From Hysterium pulicare CBS 123377 (lineage: Eukaryota; Ascomycota; Dothideomycetes; Hysteriales; Hysteriaceae), in NCBI GenBank assembly GCA_000467715.1, contig AJFK01000185.1, positions 1 to 64,000 of the forward strand: a stretch of 64,000 nucleotides of DNA, in the 5' to 3' direction. Shown here piece by piece: positions 1 through 11,439 of this stretch. Every line of letters begins with the position of its first letter. The first letter of the stretch is position 1. Under the pieces are notes generated by a model. The model was given only the letters and a program-made list of their open reading frames with translations. It was not told where the DNA came from and made no database searches. The position numbers and the translations under genes were made by a program.

Positions 1-2
1 CG

Positions 3-3000
3 TACGCCTCTCATGCGACTACCCCAGAGTACCTCGAAACCCACGAGGAAGAGAAGACCACTTCTACGCCCATAGCGCGACAAAATGTGTACGACAGAAT
101 CGAATCGCCAAGTCGACAAACATCAACGCATAAATCTACTAAGCGACTCAAAATGTATGGTCGTCTATCACGTACTCCCAAACTTCATCATATGGAACAG
201 CGACAACCCGATCTACCACAATCACCCCCAACAAGTGCACAAGGAACACCGCATCACGGAGAATTCGACTTAATTCACGAGAATATGACGCGCCCTTCGC
301 AGAAACGCAGCGGTTCTCCCCTATATGCAACAAAGGTATTAGATCTGTTGCGTGAGAGGCGGCTCAGTCGAGGCGAAAATTCGGATCTCAATAAGAGTCC
401 CAAGTCGCCAGTCATAGAGACCATCGGCCATATCCAATCTGTATATGAAAGTCAAGCTGTGAACTCATCTACAAAAGACTCATCTTTGAAAAAGCCTTCC
501 AAGACATCTTACAAGATGCCAAAAACAGCTCAGGCGTACGTATCCAACAGTGTCCGTTCTGAGGTGTCAACCAATATCCGGCCCGATTCCCGAAATTCAC
601 GGCCTCTAGAACAATTGACAGACACCGGATCGCAACCGCTTTCTGATAAGAACTCAATTGAATCCGATGATAAGTGGGAGCGCAGGAAAAATGAAAAGGA
701 GGAAGGACAAAGGAGGAGAGCCGCGTCTATACAACGTCAAGTTGAAGCCAACAATTTCAGAAAATCTGCTGCCGCTAAAAAAGAACACTTCGGACAAGTG
801 GAAGCGAGTGAAGCACGCCGAATCTCGAATGAGCGAGGACTTCGTGGCAGGGAAGCCCAAGAGCGCAGTAAATCTAGGGAAAGTTCTTATCGCTCTACCC
901 CTAATGGCATCATTCAATTGCGTGGGCAGCAACCGGGATTGGTAAATCCTACCGCTGAAGACCAGGATTCTGTAATACAAAACATTTCGAGCGAGGCTGC
1001 GACATCGAATACCTCCCCTTCAGGCAGTACCTTTGCACGACCCTTAAAACCTCTGGTGAAAGCCGCCAAAAAGTCCAAGCAATCCAACGGTCAGACGACG
1101 CCATTGGTGAGCAGCACACAAAAGCGAACTCGCCGCAGCCCATCTGGCATAACAGATCCGGAACAAAGAAAAACCACACTAATCGATATCGAAAGACTCA
1201 AACAGCGAATAGCGGAGCAGAGGGCCCAAAGCCAAACGCCCCAAAGCAAGTCCTCACAGAAACGGGAAAGAAGTCCACACCTACGCTCTTCCTCTGTAGC
1301 AGATCCACATGCATCTAAAAAGGTCAGTCAGGATCGACGGTCTATCTCAGTAGCTGAATCGGCAGTTTCCTCTGAAAAACATGCGGCTAGTCCAGCTGCA
1401 AAATCATCAGATGGTAACGCACCTGCATCGGATTCTTTCAGGCGATCAGTTTCATTCAGCATGGGCGTTGATGCCCCCGAGAAGCAAAATCACAAGGATA
1501 GCGTGACGATGGCTGCAAGCCCGGCTGGAATACTAAAGAAGCCGTCTATAAAGGCCCCGAACTCGATAAGCCCTGCTACCAATGACGCCGAGCTCCGGGC
1601 TTCGCAAGAGCACTCGAATTCCATACAGCCCCCAAACACCAATACAGAGCCTATCAAGACCGCAGTGCCCCTCCCAGATAATGTGCGATCCTTAGCTGTG
1701 GATGGTGTTTCCAGCGTTTCAAAATCGAAAGGGGTTAGAGTGCTGGACCATATTGCCATACCCCGGTTGGATTCGAAGAAGGAGAAGAAACACGAGAAAG
1801 ACAAGGCCAAACTGTCCACTAACGAACCAAGTCGTTCAAGATCTGCTGAAAGTAAATCATTGCAGACACCTGCATCTAGCGTTCGGAGGAGTACTACTGC
1901 GGTTCCTCTTCCACAAATGAAGCAAACTATTCTTAAGTACCCAGTTGACAAAGGGAAGAACAAGGCGATCGCAAATTCACCACCACAAAAACCAAGTCTG
2001 ACCGAGGATGCAATCTCTATCTCTTCTGATAATGAATTTGATGATGCTATCGAAGACTCGGACGATGAAGGACCACGGGCAGGACCGTCAATGACTAGAA
2101 AGCAGAAGAAAGCACTGCGTTCTCAACGCACTGCTCCAGGTACCGGTTCGAGGTCGAGGCAAAAGACGCCCAGTCTTGAAATCGTCACTGAAGACACAGT
2201 CACGAATGGTTCGGACAGTGACGTTGCTAAGCCTAATACACAACTAAATGGGGACAATTCGACATCTTCAGGAGACGAATATGGAAAACCTAGTAATGCA
2301 ACCGTCTCTAACGATTCTGGATCTTTATTTGATGTACAGAATACCAAAGAATCTCTTCCGGACCGTCAGACCGGTGCTTCGTTATCTCCTTCCCCACGTA
2401 ACATGGGTTCAGGGCATGTATCGGATGTACCAACGCCCTACAATGAGGACTCGCCATTGAAGGAGCCTTCTTCTCACGTTAAGCAAATCCAAGAAGAGAT
2501 AAAGGAAGCGAAGAGAAGATCAGATTCTGCACGGACTCCATCACCTGATGAACAAGCTATATCATCATCGGCAGTTAATGGTCTCGCGAGCCGAGCTGAG
2601 ACCGAGTTCGACACGCTCGATGATCTCCCGGATCCACGCAAAATGGAGATAGACGAGCATCCCTCAAAGGAAGTCGAGCGTTCCTCGTCAAATTCATCTG
2701 GCTCTGGGGGTTCTGAGCAAGAAGCGGTAGGCTCTGAACAGGCAGACCTAAGAGAGGCTGTCTCCGACTCTGAACCAGAGTCATCTGGGGCAGGCTCCAA
2801 GGCCTGGAGTAGGTCAATATCAGCGTCAGAACAGCACTCGCGAACCTCTGAAACTCCGCGCCAGCCAGCACGTTATCTCACTCATACACCGACGCCCCCT
2901 GGTAGTGAAGATGTTCATGATTCCATTTCTCCTCGTCCATCATCTTCTACACAAGAGAGTCCTGAGCAAGAACCCGCTTCCTCCTCAGACGACGAAGGCG

Positions 3001-3641
3001 ACGACGATGAAAGCTCAGGTTCTGGGCCTGATTCAGATTCAGAGTCTGGCTCGGGCTCGGGCTCGGATGAGGCCTCAGACGTAGAGATGGCCGACGCAGA
3101 CTCTGAGTCAGCACCACCATCGTCACCTCCGGAGCTCGACCCCGAACGGAAAGTCAATCATTCAACCAGCAGTCCACCAGCTTCACCTGTCGCCAACTCA
3201 CCAACGACTTCTCAGAGCCTCCCTCACGCTTCCGCCGTCCAAAAAGCATCCTCCCCACAGCGAGCCACATCTTCACACGAAACAGCACGCTTCCAGCAAT
3301 CCACTCATACCCACACTGGGCGAGCAGCTACGGCGCCATCTTCCACCACTGCTAAGTTATCCCAGTCTGCTCGCAGCCGTCCCGGCTATTTCAAGTACCC
3401 TAGCTTAAGCCAACAAATCGCAGCGGTGCGCGCTACTCCCATCAAACAGCAAGAAGCAACAGCAACTAATCCGGCTACAATGAGCTTGAGCTCATTGAAG
3501 AAGGGCAAGAAGGTGGTGTCTTTGTCAGATGATGATGACGATGACGACAGCGATGAGAGCAGCAAGGACTCCAGTAGCGATGATGAGGATGGTGAAAAGA
3601 AGGAGCCTGGGATTCTGAGCAGTTTCAAGAGGTGGTTCTGA
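3..3641 (+). CDS. Large Ser-rich acidic protein, C-terminal part; possibly Dnt1/Net1-like
   Basis: The frame is open from the first bases of the window to TGA at 3639-3641, giving 1212 residues. No convincing start is visible, so the N-terminus lies upstream. The product is almost wholly disordered: rich in Ser, Lys, Arg and Pro, with many SP/TP sites, a Lys/Glu/Arg-rich stretch around 660-900, an Asp/Glu/Ser tract near 2980-3110 and a second Asp/Ser run before the end. The C-terminus is basic and aromatic (KKEPGILSSFKRWF). No catalytic motif was seen. Long Ser-rich proteins with acidic C-termini in these fungi are often Dnt1/Net1-like nucleolar silencing and Cdc14-anchor proteins. The diagnostic N-terminal ubiquitin-like domain would be outside the window, so that name is only a guess. 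It converges on the PLAC8 gene. Confidence 0.75.
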   Translation, partial: YASHATTPEYLETHEEEKTTSTPIARQNVYDRIESPSRQTSTHKSTKRLKMYGRLSRTPKLHHMEQRQPDLPQSPPTSAQGTPHHGEFDLIHENMTRPSQKRSGSPLYATKVLDLLRERRLSRGENSDLNKSPKSPVIETIGHIQSVYESQAVNSSTKDSSLKKPSKTSYKMPKTAQAYVSNSVRSEVSTNIRPDSRNSRPLEQLTDTGSQPLSDKNSIESDDKWERRKNEKEEGQRRRAASIQRQVEANNFRKSAAAKKEHFGQVEASEARRISNERGLRGREAQERSKSRESSYRSTPNGIIQLRGQQPGLVNPTAEDQDSVIQNISSEAATSNTSPSGSTFARPLKPLVKAAKKSKQSNGQTTPLVSSTQKRTRRSPSGITDPEQRKTTLIDIERLKQRIAEQRAQSQTPQSKSSQKRERSPHLRSSSVADPHASKKVSQDRRSISVAESAVSSEKHAASPAAKSSDGNAPASDSFRRSVSFSMGVDAPEKQNHKDSVTMAASPAGILKKPSIKAPNSISPATNDAELRASQEHSNSIQPPNTNTEPIKTAVPLPDNVRSLAVDGVSSVSKSKGVRVLDHIAIPRLDSKKEKKHEKDKAKLSTNEPSRSRSAESKSLQTPASSVRRSTTAVPLPQMKQTILKYPVDKGKNKAIANSPPQKPSLTEDAISISSDNEFDDAIEDSDDEGPRAGPSMTRKQKKALRSQRTAPGTGSRSRQKTPSLEIVTEDTVTNGSDSDVAKPNTQLNGDNSTSSGDEYGKPSNATVSNDSGSLFDVQNTKESLPDRQTGASLSPSPRNMGSGHVSDVPTPYNEDSPLKEPSSHVKQIQEEIKEAKRRSDSARTPSPDEQAISSSAVNGLASRAETEFDTLDDLPDPRKMEIDEHPSKEVERSSSNSSGSGGSEQEAVGSEQADLREAVSDSEPESSGAGSKAWSRSISASEQHSRTSETPRQPARYLTHTPTPPGSEDVHDSISPRPSSSTQESPEQEPASSSDDEGDDDESSGSGPDSDSESGSGSGSDEASDVEMADADSESAPPSSPPELDPERKVNHSTSSPPASPVANSPTTSQSLPHASAVQKASSPQRATSSHETARFQQSTHTHTGRAATAPSSTTAKLSQSARSRPGYFKYPSLSQQIAAVRATPIKQQEATATNPATMSLSSLKKGKKVVSLSDDDDDDDSDESSKDSSSDDEDGEKKEPGILSSFKRWF

Positions 3642-4359
3642 TGGGCGAAAACGACCATGCCTTCTAATTTCAAATCCAATCAATGTGGCTCTAAATTTGT
3701 CCTATATTTTCGGGATGGTTGGAGTAATGGGCGGCTGTATTCGCATACGGCTTTTTTCGGTCTTGTCGATGGTCTTGCATCCTATGTTGAGCATACTTTA
3801 TCTTGTTCTATAATTTTTTTGGGCATTGAACTGTTTTCTCTCCTCCTCATCGTACCTCAACGCGAGTCTACCTATTAGTCATCGAGGCGGCTTGATGCAC
3901 GCATTTTTGCTTGAGCTGACATCGTCGGTTCGCGAAAGCACTTGACTTGTTCGAGCGTTGTTGGCTCGACTTGATGATTCTTCCATGGGCTCGCTTCTGG
4001 TATGCGAGGGAGAAGCGGGAAGGTTGTACTGGGGACGGGTTACTGGAGGCGATTACGAGAGATTGTGCATGGATTGTATAGGGCGTGCTGAGGCAAGTTG
4101 CGGGCAACCTTGATACGGTTAATGGGAGAGGGGAGAGACTGTATAATATCCGAGATCAATAAATCGAACATCTGGTATCACTTCAAGAACCAAGAGCACC
4201 GAACAAGTGATGGATTAATAATAGGTCGCAAGAGTCAAATTACTAGGGTATCGAGATCCATATCTCCCATAATCCAACAAGCACAAAGGGAAGCACTCCG
4301 CTCAAACCACCTCCATGTCCATGTCCATATCCCCGCTCATCAACGTTCCTCCTCTCCAT
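3642..4359. other. Intergenic, convergent 3' regions
   Basis: This lies between two converging genes and probably holds both 3' UTRs. Short open frames here have no family resemblance and no coding look. Nothing else was seen. Confidence 0.6.
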
Positions 4360-4999
4360 CTAATGTCCCATAGTCATGGCCTCGTTCTGGTACTGCTGCG
4401 TCACAGTTCCCTTCTCCTTCTCCCTCAACTCAGACTCCTTCTCGGCCTGGATGATGGCACAGCAGCCACAGCAGCAGGCTTTGGCGATGTCGGTGATGCA
4501 ATTACCCTCGAGATGGTACTTTTCGCGGATGTCTTGCATTTGCATGGCTTGGAGGACCCAGTGAAGACCGAAGCAGGAGGAGGCCCAGAAGCCGAGGCAC
4601 TATGGGACGAAAGGTCAGTGGATGGGTTACGAGGGGGAGGTGAGGTGAGGTGAGATGGAGAACTTACGGTGGTGTTGATAGGCTCATAACCCTCCATGTT
4701 ACCATTCTTGCGGGTTCGGTAGTGGGTCTTGCCGAATGTTACGCAGGGGACGCAGCAGGTGATGATGCCTATTGTGATGCATGAGTACATGCGTCTGGTA
4801 TTAAGCTTTTGTGGATGAGCTTACAGAGATCGGGTGGGGAGAAGCAGCCGAAGAGACCGTTCGTCCATGAACGAGCACTCGCGGGAGACTCATTGGTCCA
4901 AGCCTTCTCATTGATGGCCTTGTTGAAGCGGTTCTTCCAGTCATCAATATCGCGGTTGTCGATTGGGCCGCTAGAGGCTTGATTTTGTTTGGCGTCCAT
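4360..4999 (-). CDS. PLAC8 family Cys-rich protein
   Basis: There are three exons on the minus strand: 4999-4825, 4768-4668 and 4599-4360, giving 171 residues. The introns (56 and 68 nt) both begin GTAAG-like or GTAAGT and end in ATAG or CATAG, and the phases match (T|GC completes a Cys codon; the second is phase 0). The joined protein has the PLAC8 core: CIITCCVPCVTFGK, then NMEGYEPINT, CLGFWASSCFG, and a Cys cluster ACCCGCCAIIQ followed by a charged tail. The WNG-type N-terminal motif (SWTNGLFGCF) is also typical. Fungal PLAC8 proteins are small membrane-associated proteins linked to metal or calcium handling and cell size control in other kingdoms; the function here is unknown. The hydrophobic Cys-rich segments suggest a hairpin membrane association. 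Confidence 0.88.
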
Positions 5000-6722
5000 T
5001 GCGATTGATGGTGGATTATGGATAGAGGATAATGAGTGGTGAAGAGTAATGAAACAGAGATGATCGAACTCTGAAGAGGTAAAGAGAGTTAAGTGTCAAT
5101 AAGGAGTGACGAGAAGAAGGAGCGATGTGATGGACAAAGAAAGAAGACTTCGTCTAGAAACCCCCTCCCTTCCTTTCTTTAAATATAATCCCAAGAAACC
5201 TCCTGAAAACGGCCAGCCACGAAGCCCGCAGCCATCCCAACAATGGACCGATTCCCTCGCTGCAGCCTCATGGCTATCTTCGCCTATGATCTCGCATCTA
5301 CAAGAGCCACGCTGCACGACAATCTATGAATACCTTTGTATCTTGACTCCCAAAGAGCGAAATAAGGCCTAGCCCACCTCTACGGCCCGTCAGATCGCCA
5401 ATAACATCCTGGAAACAGTGAAGCTTGTTTTCTAGTACCCAGGCGGAGGTTCAGCTCCTCAGCCTTCTCGCATCGTATAATTTCTGCATCTGGAGCTTGG
5501 GCCTCTATTGTGGAGATGAAACAAAGGTAAATGGGCATCGTTAGCGAAAGCCTCTTTGTTACTGGACGCCACAAGCTTTATTCTACGGCTACCTTTGCTT
5601 CGGCTTGGGAGTTTTTGATATCGAGCCGGGTCAGCATGGGCTTATTGCGGGCGAATTTTCGACCTTGTGTTGCTTCTGTTGCCTAGAACTATGAATATCT
5701 ATTTGGGCTCAAGTCTGGAAGATTATTGATCTCCGGCTTTTTAAAAGATAACAAGGTAGGCTGTAGCAGAGCCAAAAGGTAGTTCTATAAATGAAGTGTG
5801 ACACACGGAAAGCTGCATTGTCGAAGCAAAAGGTATGGTCAAGTCAGGCGGTAGAGTTGGAGGTCAATGCATGAAGCAGGAGGTTGCGCCTATCACCCAA
5901 TTTAGCGCCTCGGAAAAAAGTAGTCCGAGCATCAGAAGCGTAGCGGAAGATGCGGAAAGATAGCCCCTGAAATCTGCATGCCTAAATACATTGTGCTAAT
6001 GCAAGGCGAACCACCGTGGAATTGGCTGTTGCAGTAAGTGCGGACTTTGAGGAAGAGCAGAAGTGCAATATTGCATTATATTCCTCCGAAGACCACGTGC
6101 CAGTATATATCGTATCCTATCAATTCGGGCTCAAAACTCAATCATCATATCGAGAAATATCTTAACTCATATTTCACCGTGGCCAGTCAATCTGAGCGTG
6201 GCTGAATGCTCCAAATATGCCCAAAAGAAATTAACAAGCAGGGGGAATCTTAAAAAGAGCGCACCCAAAACCCAAAAAAGCCAACTCAGACATACCTCGC
6301 TGGATGCCAGGACAAAATGAGGGTATGCAGAAGAAAATCTCAATTGAAAAACATTGTCTCCTTCGTTAGCCGAAGGTAGACTAAGCTCCAAAACGCCTGG
6401 AATGGATATAACCAAGTTGCGGCCGTGCATAACGGAGCATTATTTTGTACAAAGCCTGTTGGAGGCAGGATATAAGGAGAATAGGAATGAACCACCCGCG
6501 GAGCCAGTCCCGAGCTTCAAAAACATTAATGGAATACCGTTGGAGAGAAGCATAGCTCGGAGCTAGAACGTGCGGAGACACGAGAGTCTAAGTCGAGGTG
6601 GTTGTAGCTGCAGGTGTTGTTAATGTTTGGTAGCGCATGCTCCATATGCACCTCGTCAGTACATATCCTTCGCATTCTTTTCATTCTTTTGCCGGAAGGC
6701 GATCGATGATAGGCAATATGCT
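5000..6722. other. Intergenic, divergence/3' region
   Basis: It holds the PLAC8 5' leader and promoter (5000 to about 5300), then about 1 kb of AT-richer DNA with only short unconvincing frames, then the probable 3' UTR of the RhoGAP gene. No RNA gene or repeat was recognised. Confidence 0.55.
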
Positions 6723-9700
6723 TCATTCGAAGGCGCTTTCTTCGTGGACCATTCTGCCGTCCTCTCTAAGCCTGACCATGGAACTCTTTCGCTGTCCGCT
6801 AAGCCCCATGTTGACCAGTAGCATACCGCTTTCTCGGCGCTTCTGTTTCACTTCCCTGGAATTCCCTGGTTGAAGGGCACCATTGAGACTACCAAAGCCG
6901 TCGCCAGGCACTTGTTGGGCGCCGTACAATGGCGCATCATAACTGGGCTGCATTGGAATGAAGCCAGTATCATAGCCCGCATGCGATTGGGGGTGTTGCT
7001 GATGCTGCGGCTGATATTGTTGTGGTCCAGGGTGATTGGAGTGCTGGAAGGTAGTTTGGTCATAGGCAGGCGTAGGTATGTCAGAGAACATCTGTCGCCG
7101 GGGAGAGCGGATCGCTTCGGATCCTAGTGGAGGAGCATTGATGGTAATCTCGTGAATAGGAGAGTTTGCTTCTTCTATTGCGGTACCGAAAATATCGACA
7201 TAATCGGTCAGGAACATGGAAATTAGAGGAGCAGGGATGTTTAGAGTTGGAGCGAAGACGATGCCAACATTCCTCACAGTCATCTTGTTGACATCTGCAT
7301 TGTTAATGATGTCAATGAGGAAAGACGACAGAGCTTGTAGCAGTTCGCAATTAGCCCTCGGCAATTTGTGCACAAGCACATTGAAAGCTGCGATCTTTTT
7401 CGGCCTTTCATCGAGGTCTAGTTTGGCGGTAAGTAGATATTTATGTAGGCTATGTCATGAAAATGTGCTTACCAAGAACTTTGAGGAAGTCGAGATGTAG
7501 ATCACGGGTAAGAATTGATGCTGGAAGCTCGCGAAGGTATAGTTTTAGGAGAGAAGCTACTGCGTGAACATCGTAGTATTGGCCGTCAAGCAATCTGACA
7601 TCTCCTTCGTTGTTGAACCGGTCTCGAAGAGCTTTGATCACAATATTGGATCCGCTGAGTCTGAAGATTCCTTCTTCTTTTGAAGCGCTCTTCGCTTTTA
7701 GGTACTCCAAACAACGATAAACGACGGCTGGAAGGTAAACATCCACGCCAACAGGCTGAGAGAGATCGACGGCTTCTTGGAGAGGAATGCCAAAGATGTT
7801 TCGGTTCTTCTCCTGGTAAAAACGATCCATTTGATTCTGCTGTTGCGGGTTTCCGGTGGAAGCAGGGTCAGATGGTGCCCGCCCTCGGAAACCAAAAATG
7901 CTTCGCTTCTTCTCTTTCACCGTGGTTGCAGACAGATTCTTGTTTCCCCAGAATTCGGCATTTTGAATTACAGTACCATTAGTAGGACCCGATATCGAGG
8001 GATGATGAGCAGTATCGCCAGGGAAAGTTGTGCTTTTAGGGGAGTAATTAGCAGCCTCTCGATACGTAGGTCCACGGATCGGAGCTTCAGCAGCCACAGT
8101 ATCGTCATAACTGACACCGTGAAGCGGTTCAGGCCTTTCTGGCTCTGGACTGTTCTTTCGCTTCGGCCGCCCTTGGTCCTGGGCACCTTTCGGAAAGCCT
8201 ATGCTGCGAGCTGATCCAGGCTGGGTTTCAACTGGTGTAGTTTGCTGTTCGTCTTGCCAATCTACGTGTTGTAGTAACGCCTCCACCCAAGCATCCCGTT
8301 CTTCGTCGCTTTCTGCACATAACACGTGACGTACCAAGCTCGAGGAGTCTTTCCGTTTTGGTTCCAATATCAAGAACGCATGGCGGTACTGATTATCAGC
8401 ATCGTCATCTCGTCGTTGTGGAGATTGATTGGCTTGCTGTGAAGATTGTTTGCCAATTTGAGCATTCTGAAGTTTGATAGTGCCCAAGTGTGCGCCACCG
8501 ACCATTTCGTAGTACCTGAATTCTGGCCCGTCCAGTACAAAATAACGTGCCTTCCAGCCACCAAAATTTTTGCCCCGCTTAGTCAGGTAGCCTTCCTTCC
8601 GTGACCGTCCTTTTTGAACAGTTGTCGATGGAGCCGACGTAGAATCCGGAGTGGGAGTCTCATCTACTTGGGCGCCTATAACATCTGTCGAGAAGAACTC
8701 ACATACCACTAAAGCTGCTTTCTCACTCATAGGGGTGTCAAGCATGATGTCAAAATAGCTGTTCAAGGCCGCTCTTCGAGCATCAATTTTAGCCGGGGCA
8801 TGTCCGCTGAACAGACCTCTATCAGGTAGCTTGCCATGAAAGTCGCACAACATTCTCAGTTGTTGATCGAGGTTCGGTAGTGCCATGATTGTCTTCTCAA
8901 CGCGCCAGAGTTGCTTTGCATCAGACCTAGCGTAGATCGCTAGGATAAAAACGGGATCCTCTTCTTGTGGTTTCGGAGCCATGAAGCTCAGTCGTGACGG
9001 TCTGAGACGTGAGGAGAATACCTTTACATCAATCGAAGGTAATGCGTTAGGTGGAAGGAGAAGACCAGGATATTGCTCTGATACGAGACCACGATAGATA
9101 TGCTCCGGACTTGAGGGGCCACTTTGATTCTGAAGTGGTGAATCGGAATCTGGACTAGGTTGCCCACTGGGTACCTTCAATCCACCTGCTATTGCGCTTT
9201 GTTGGTTGGTTTGTTGTGCATGTGCTTCTGCTCGGGCAAGATGCGGCGAAGTGAAAGAAAGTGGAGTATTAGGTGGAAGTGGAATAGGTTGGCGGGGCGC
9301 GCGTGGTGAAAGTGGCATACCATTAAGGCCCGATCGTGGAGACATGGGCGGCGAGGCCAATGTCTGTTTAGGATTTCTGGGTAGAGGGGAACCAATTGGT
9401 CTATCGCCAGGCCGTGGACTCATTGGTAGTCCAGGACTCATCAGAGGTGGAGATACCAGGCTGCGGTGAGTGACCATTGACCCTTCCGAGTTCGCTGGAC
9501 TTAGTATCGCGTTTAACGAGTTCGAGGCTGGCGGAAGGCGAGGAGAAGCTGGCAGGCCAACGCTTAGGATTGGACTAGTTCCTTGTGATAGTACGGACTC
9601 GGTCCCTGATTTGTTGTCTTCGCTTGGAGAAAGTCCCTCCGCGGGTGTTTTGCTCTTGCTCTTCTTCTTCTTAGATCTGCTTCGCGCCTCCTCTTCCTTC

Positions 9701-11349
9701 TGCACTATAGCGTCCCTTATTCGATCATCTTCTTCCCGCGTCTTTCGTCGACCTCTGTCAACGATGGGAATTTCATCAACTTCCAGTGTGTCATCATACT
9801 CGGTGTCCGAATCCTCTCCAGGTGCTGACTGATATAAATGCGCACTGGTCTTATTTGGCATAGACAAGTCTAAGGGTGCGGGTGGCGCTTTCCTGAGTGG
9901 CTGCTGAGGTTTCTCTGAGGGTTGCTGGAATCCATCGCCCCCAATTACAGGGGTCGCTTGGATGAGTGCTAATGATGGCGCACTCGGATGAGGCTTTGGA
10001 GTGGAAGATGAAGGATCGGAGGCCTTGGGTATCCTTTCGTTCTGTGTCATCTCCCGGGGCGATTCTGCGGGGGCAATATTTTCATTCATTATAGCATCAA
10101 GTCCAAGGCCTTTTTGTGTAATGTTGAGTGGTTTGACGGAGTAATCGGTTGGGGAGTTTATAATCGATGAGCTAGGGTTCGAGGAGCCCGTAGTACTTCC
10201 AGGAGATCTCGCCAACTCGGTCTCATGATAAGCCTGTATCACAGACGGTTGGTCATTTTGCGGAGATGTTTTATGGTTTTTGATCTCCGGTGCACTGTTG
10301 CTCTTGGCAGAATCCTCCTGTTTCTCGCTAAAGGCTGGGGATTGACTGTGCTCGCGTTCCACGGCAGAGTCTGACTTTTGTGTAGCATTGGGTAACGGCG
10401 GTACCTGAGAGAGTTGCTCTTTCAGTTTCTTGCGATAGCGTTCCTTGTCCTTTAATGCCCGCTCCAAGTCTTTGTTTAGGCCAAGTATCATAGCCCGTTG
10501 CTTCTCAACCAGCCTCCACAGTTGGGCATTATGATTCGAAGCACTTTGCTTTTCTTTCCACACAGCTAGTAATGCAGCTTCGGGCGAGCCAGCATTTAAT
10601 ATGAGACTTGTCATATCTGGAGGATTGGGCGCGGATGCATCTTGTGATGACTTATAAGAGTGTGGGGTGTTGGATCTGTAGGATTGAGAGGCATTTGAGG
10701 ATATCGAGGACACGGCGGAGTCTATCGATGGATTTCGGGGTACTGTAGGTCGCGTGTCTGGTCGGTTCGGTCGGGAGGGGGGAGGCATTGTAGAGGGTGA
10801 TGAAGGAGGAGAGAAACCAGTCGAGGGCAGGACAGGTGCGGAAACGTTTCGTAATTCAGCATACGACGAGGCTTTTCCGGGTAGAATTCCGCCTCTGTCA
10901 CTGGTGTCTCTAGACTTTGCAATGCTGCTTGCAAAATTCGGAGAATATGTTGGCGTTCGATTTGCGTCTTCGGATCGACGACCAGTCTCTTCTTCGGAGG
11001 CCAACAAGGCTTCCAACTTCTCTCGAGGAGAGCGTGGACCGTCTTGATACGACGGGCCGTTATATGGTGAGCGTGGCGAATAAGGGTTCTCTTCGTCGTC
11101 GACCAGAAAGGAAGTCTGACTGGACTGCTGGAGCGGGCTGGGGATTGGTTTGCGCCGGCTGCCTCGCGGATCCGAGTATGAGGAGGAGACGTATGGACGC
11201 GGAGCTGGAGGCTCGCGTAGGCTTCGTATACTGTCTACGAGGTGTGTGGAGGGAGAGGTCGGATGTTTGGCGGTTGGTGTTGAGATTGGGAACGCTGCGT
11301 TGTCCTGGCTGTCTTCGCTATGCGCGGAGGTGCCATAGCGATGGAGCAT
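6723..11349 (-). CDS. BEM3: Bem3-type Rho GTPase-activating protein (PX-PH-RhoGAP)
   Basis: There are two exons, 11349-7473 and 7417-6723, giving 1523 residues. The first ATG is at 11349; an in-frame stop lies just upstream of a TTG at 11376. The single 55-nt intron (GTAAGC...CTAG) sits inside the GAP domain, and splicing restores FLKVLDLDERPKKIAAFNVL. The order is: a long disordered Ser/Pro-rich N-terminus, a short coiled coil with KERYRKKLKEQL, a PX domain at about 785-890 (RPSRLSFMAPKP to CEFFST), a PH domain at about 915-1030 (KEGYLTKRGKNFGGWKARYF), and a RhoGAP domain at about 1185-1370. The catalytic arginine finger is in EGIFRLSGS. This order and size match yeast Bem3, which stimulates GTP hydrolysis by Cdc42 at polarised sites and binds phosphoinositides through PX and PH. 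Gene identity rests on architecture; a paralogous RhoGAP is the main alternative. Confidence 0.9.
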
Positions 11350-11417
11350 GACCTTGTCACTGTAATGCTGGCTCAAACCAGCTTAGGCTTGCCGACCAGG
11401 ATATTCTCCAGATTGGG

Positions 11418-11439
11418 CCTGTCTGTAACTTCAGACAGG
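11418..11439. repeat. 8-bp inverted repeat, 6-nt loop, in BEM3 leader/promoter
   Basis: CCTGTCTG at 11418-11425 is followed by TAACTT and then CAGACAGG, a perfect inverted repeat. It lies 69-90 bp upstream of the BEM3 ATG on the minus strand, so it could be a palindromic protein site or a leader hairpin. No factor is recognised. Confidence 0.5.

Noticed and set aside
2915-3157. Acidic Ser/Glu frame on the minus strand within the first gene
   Set aside because: It is the complement of the Asp/Ser-coding repeat of the real gene and has no independent support.
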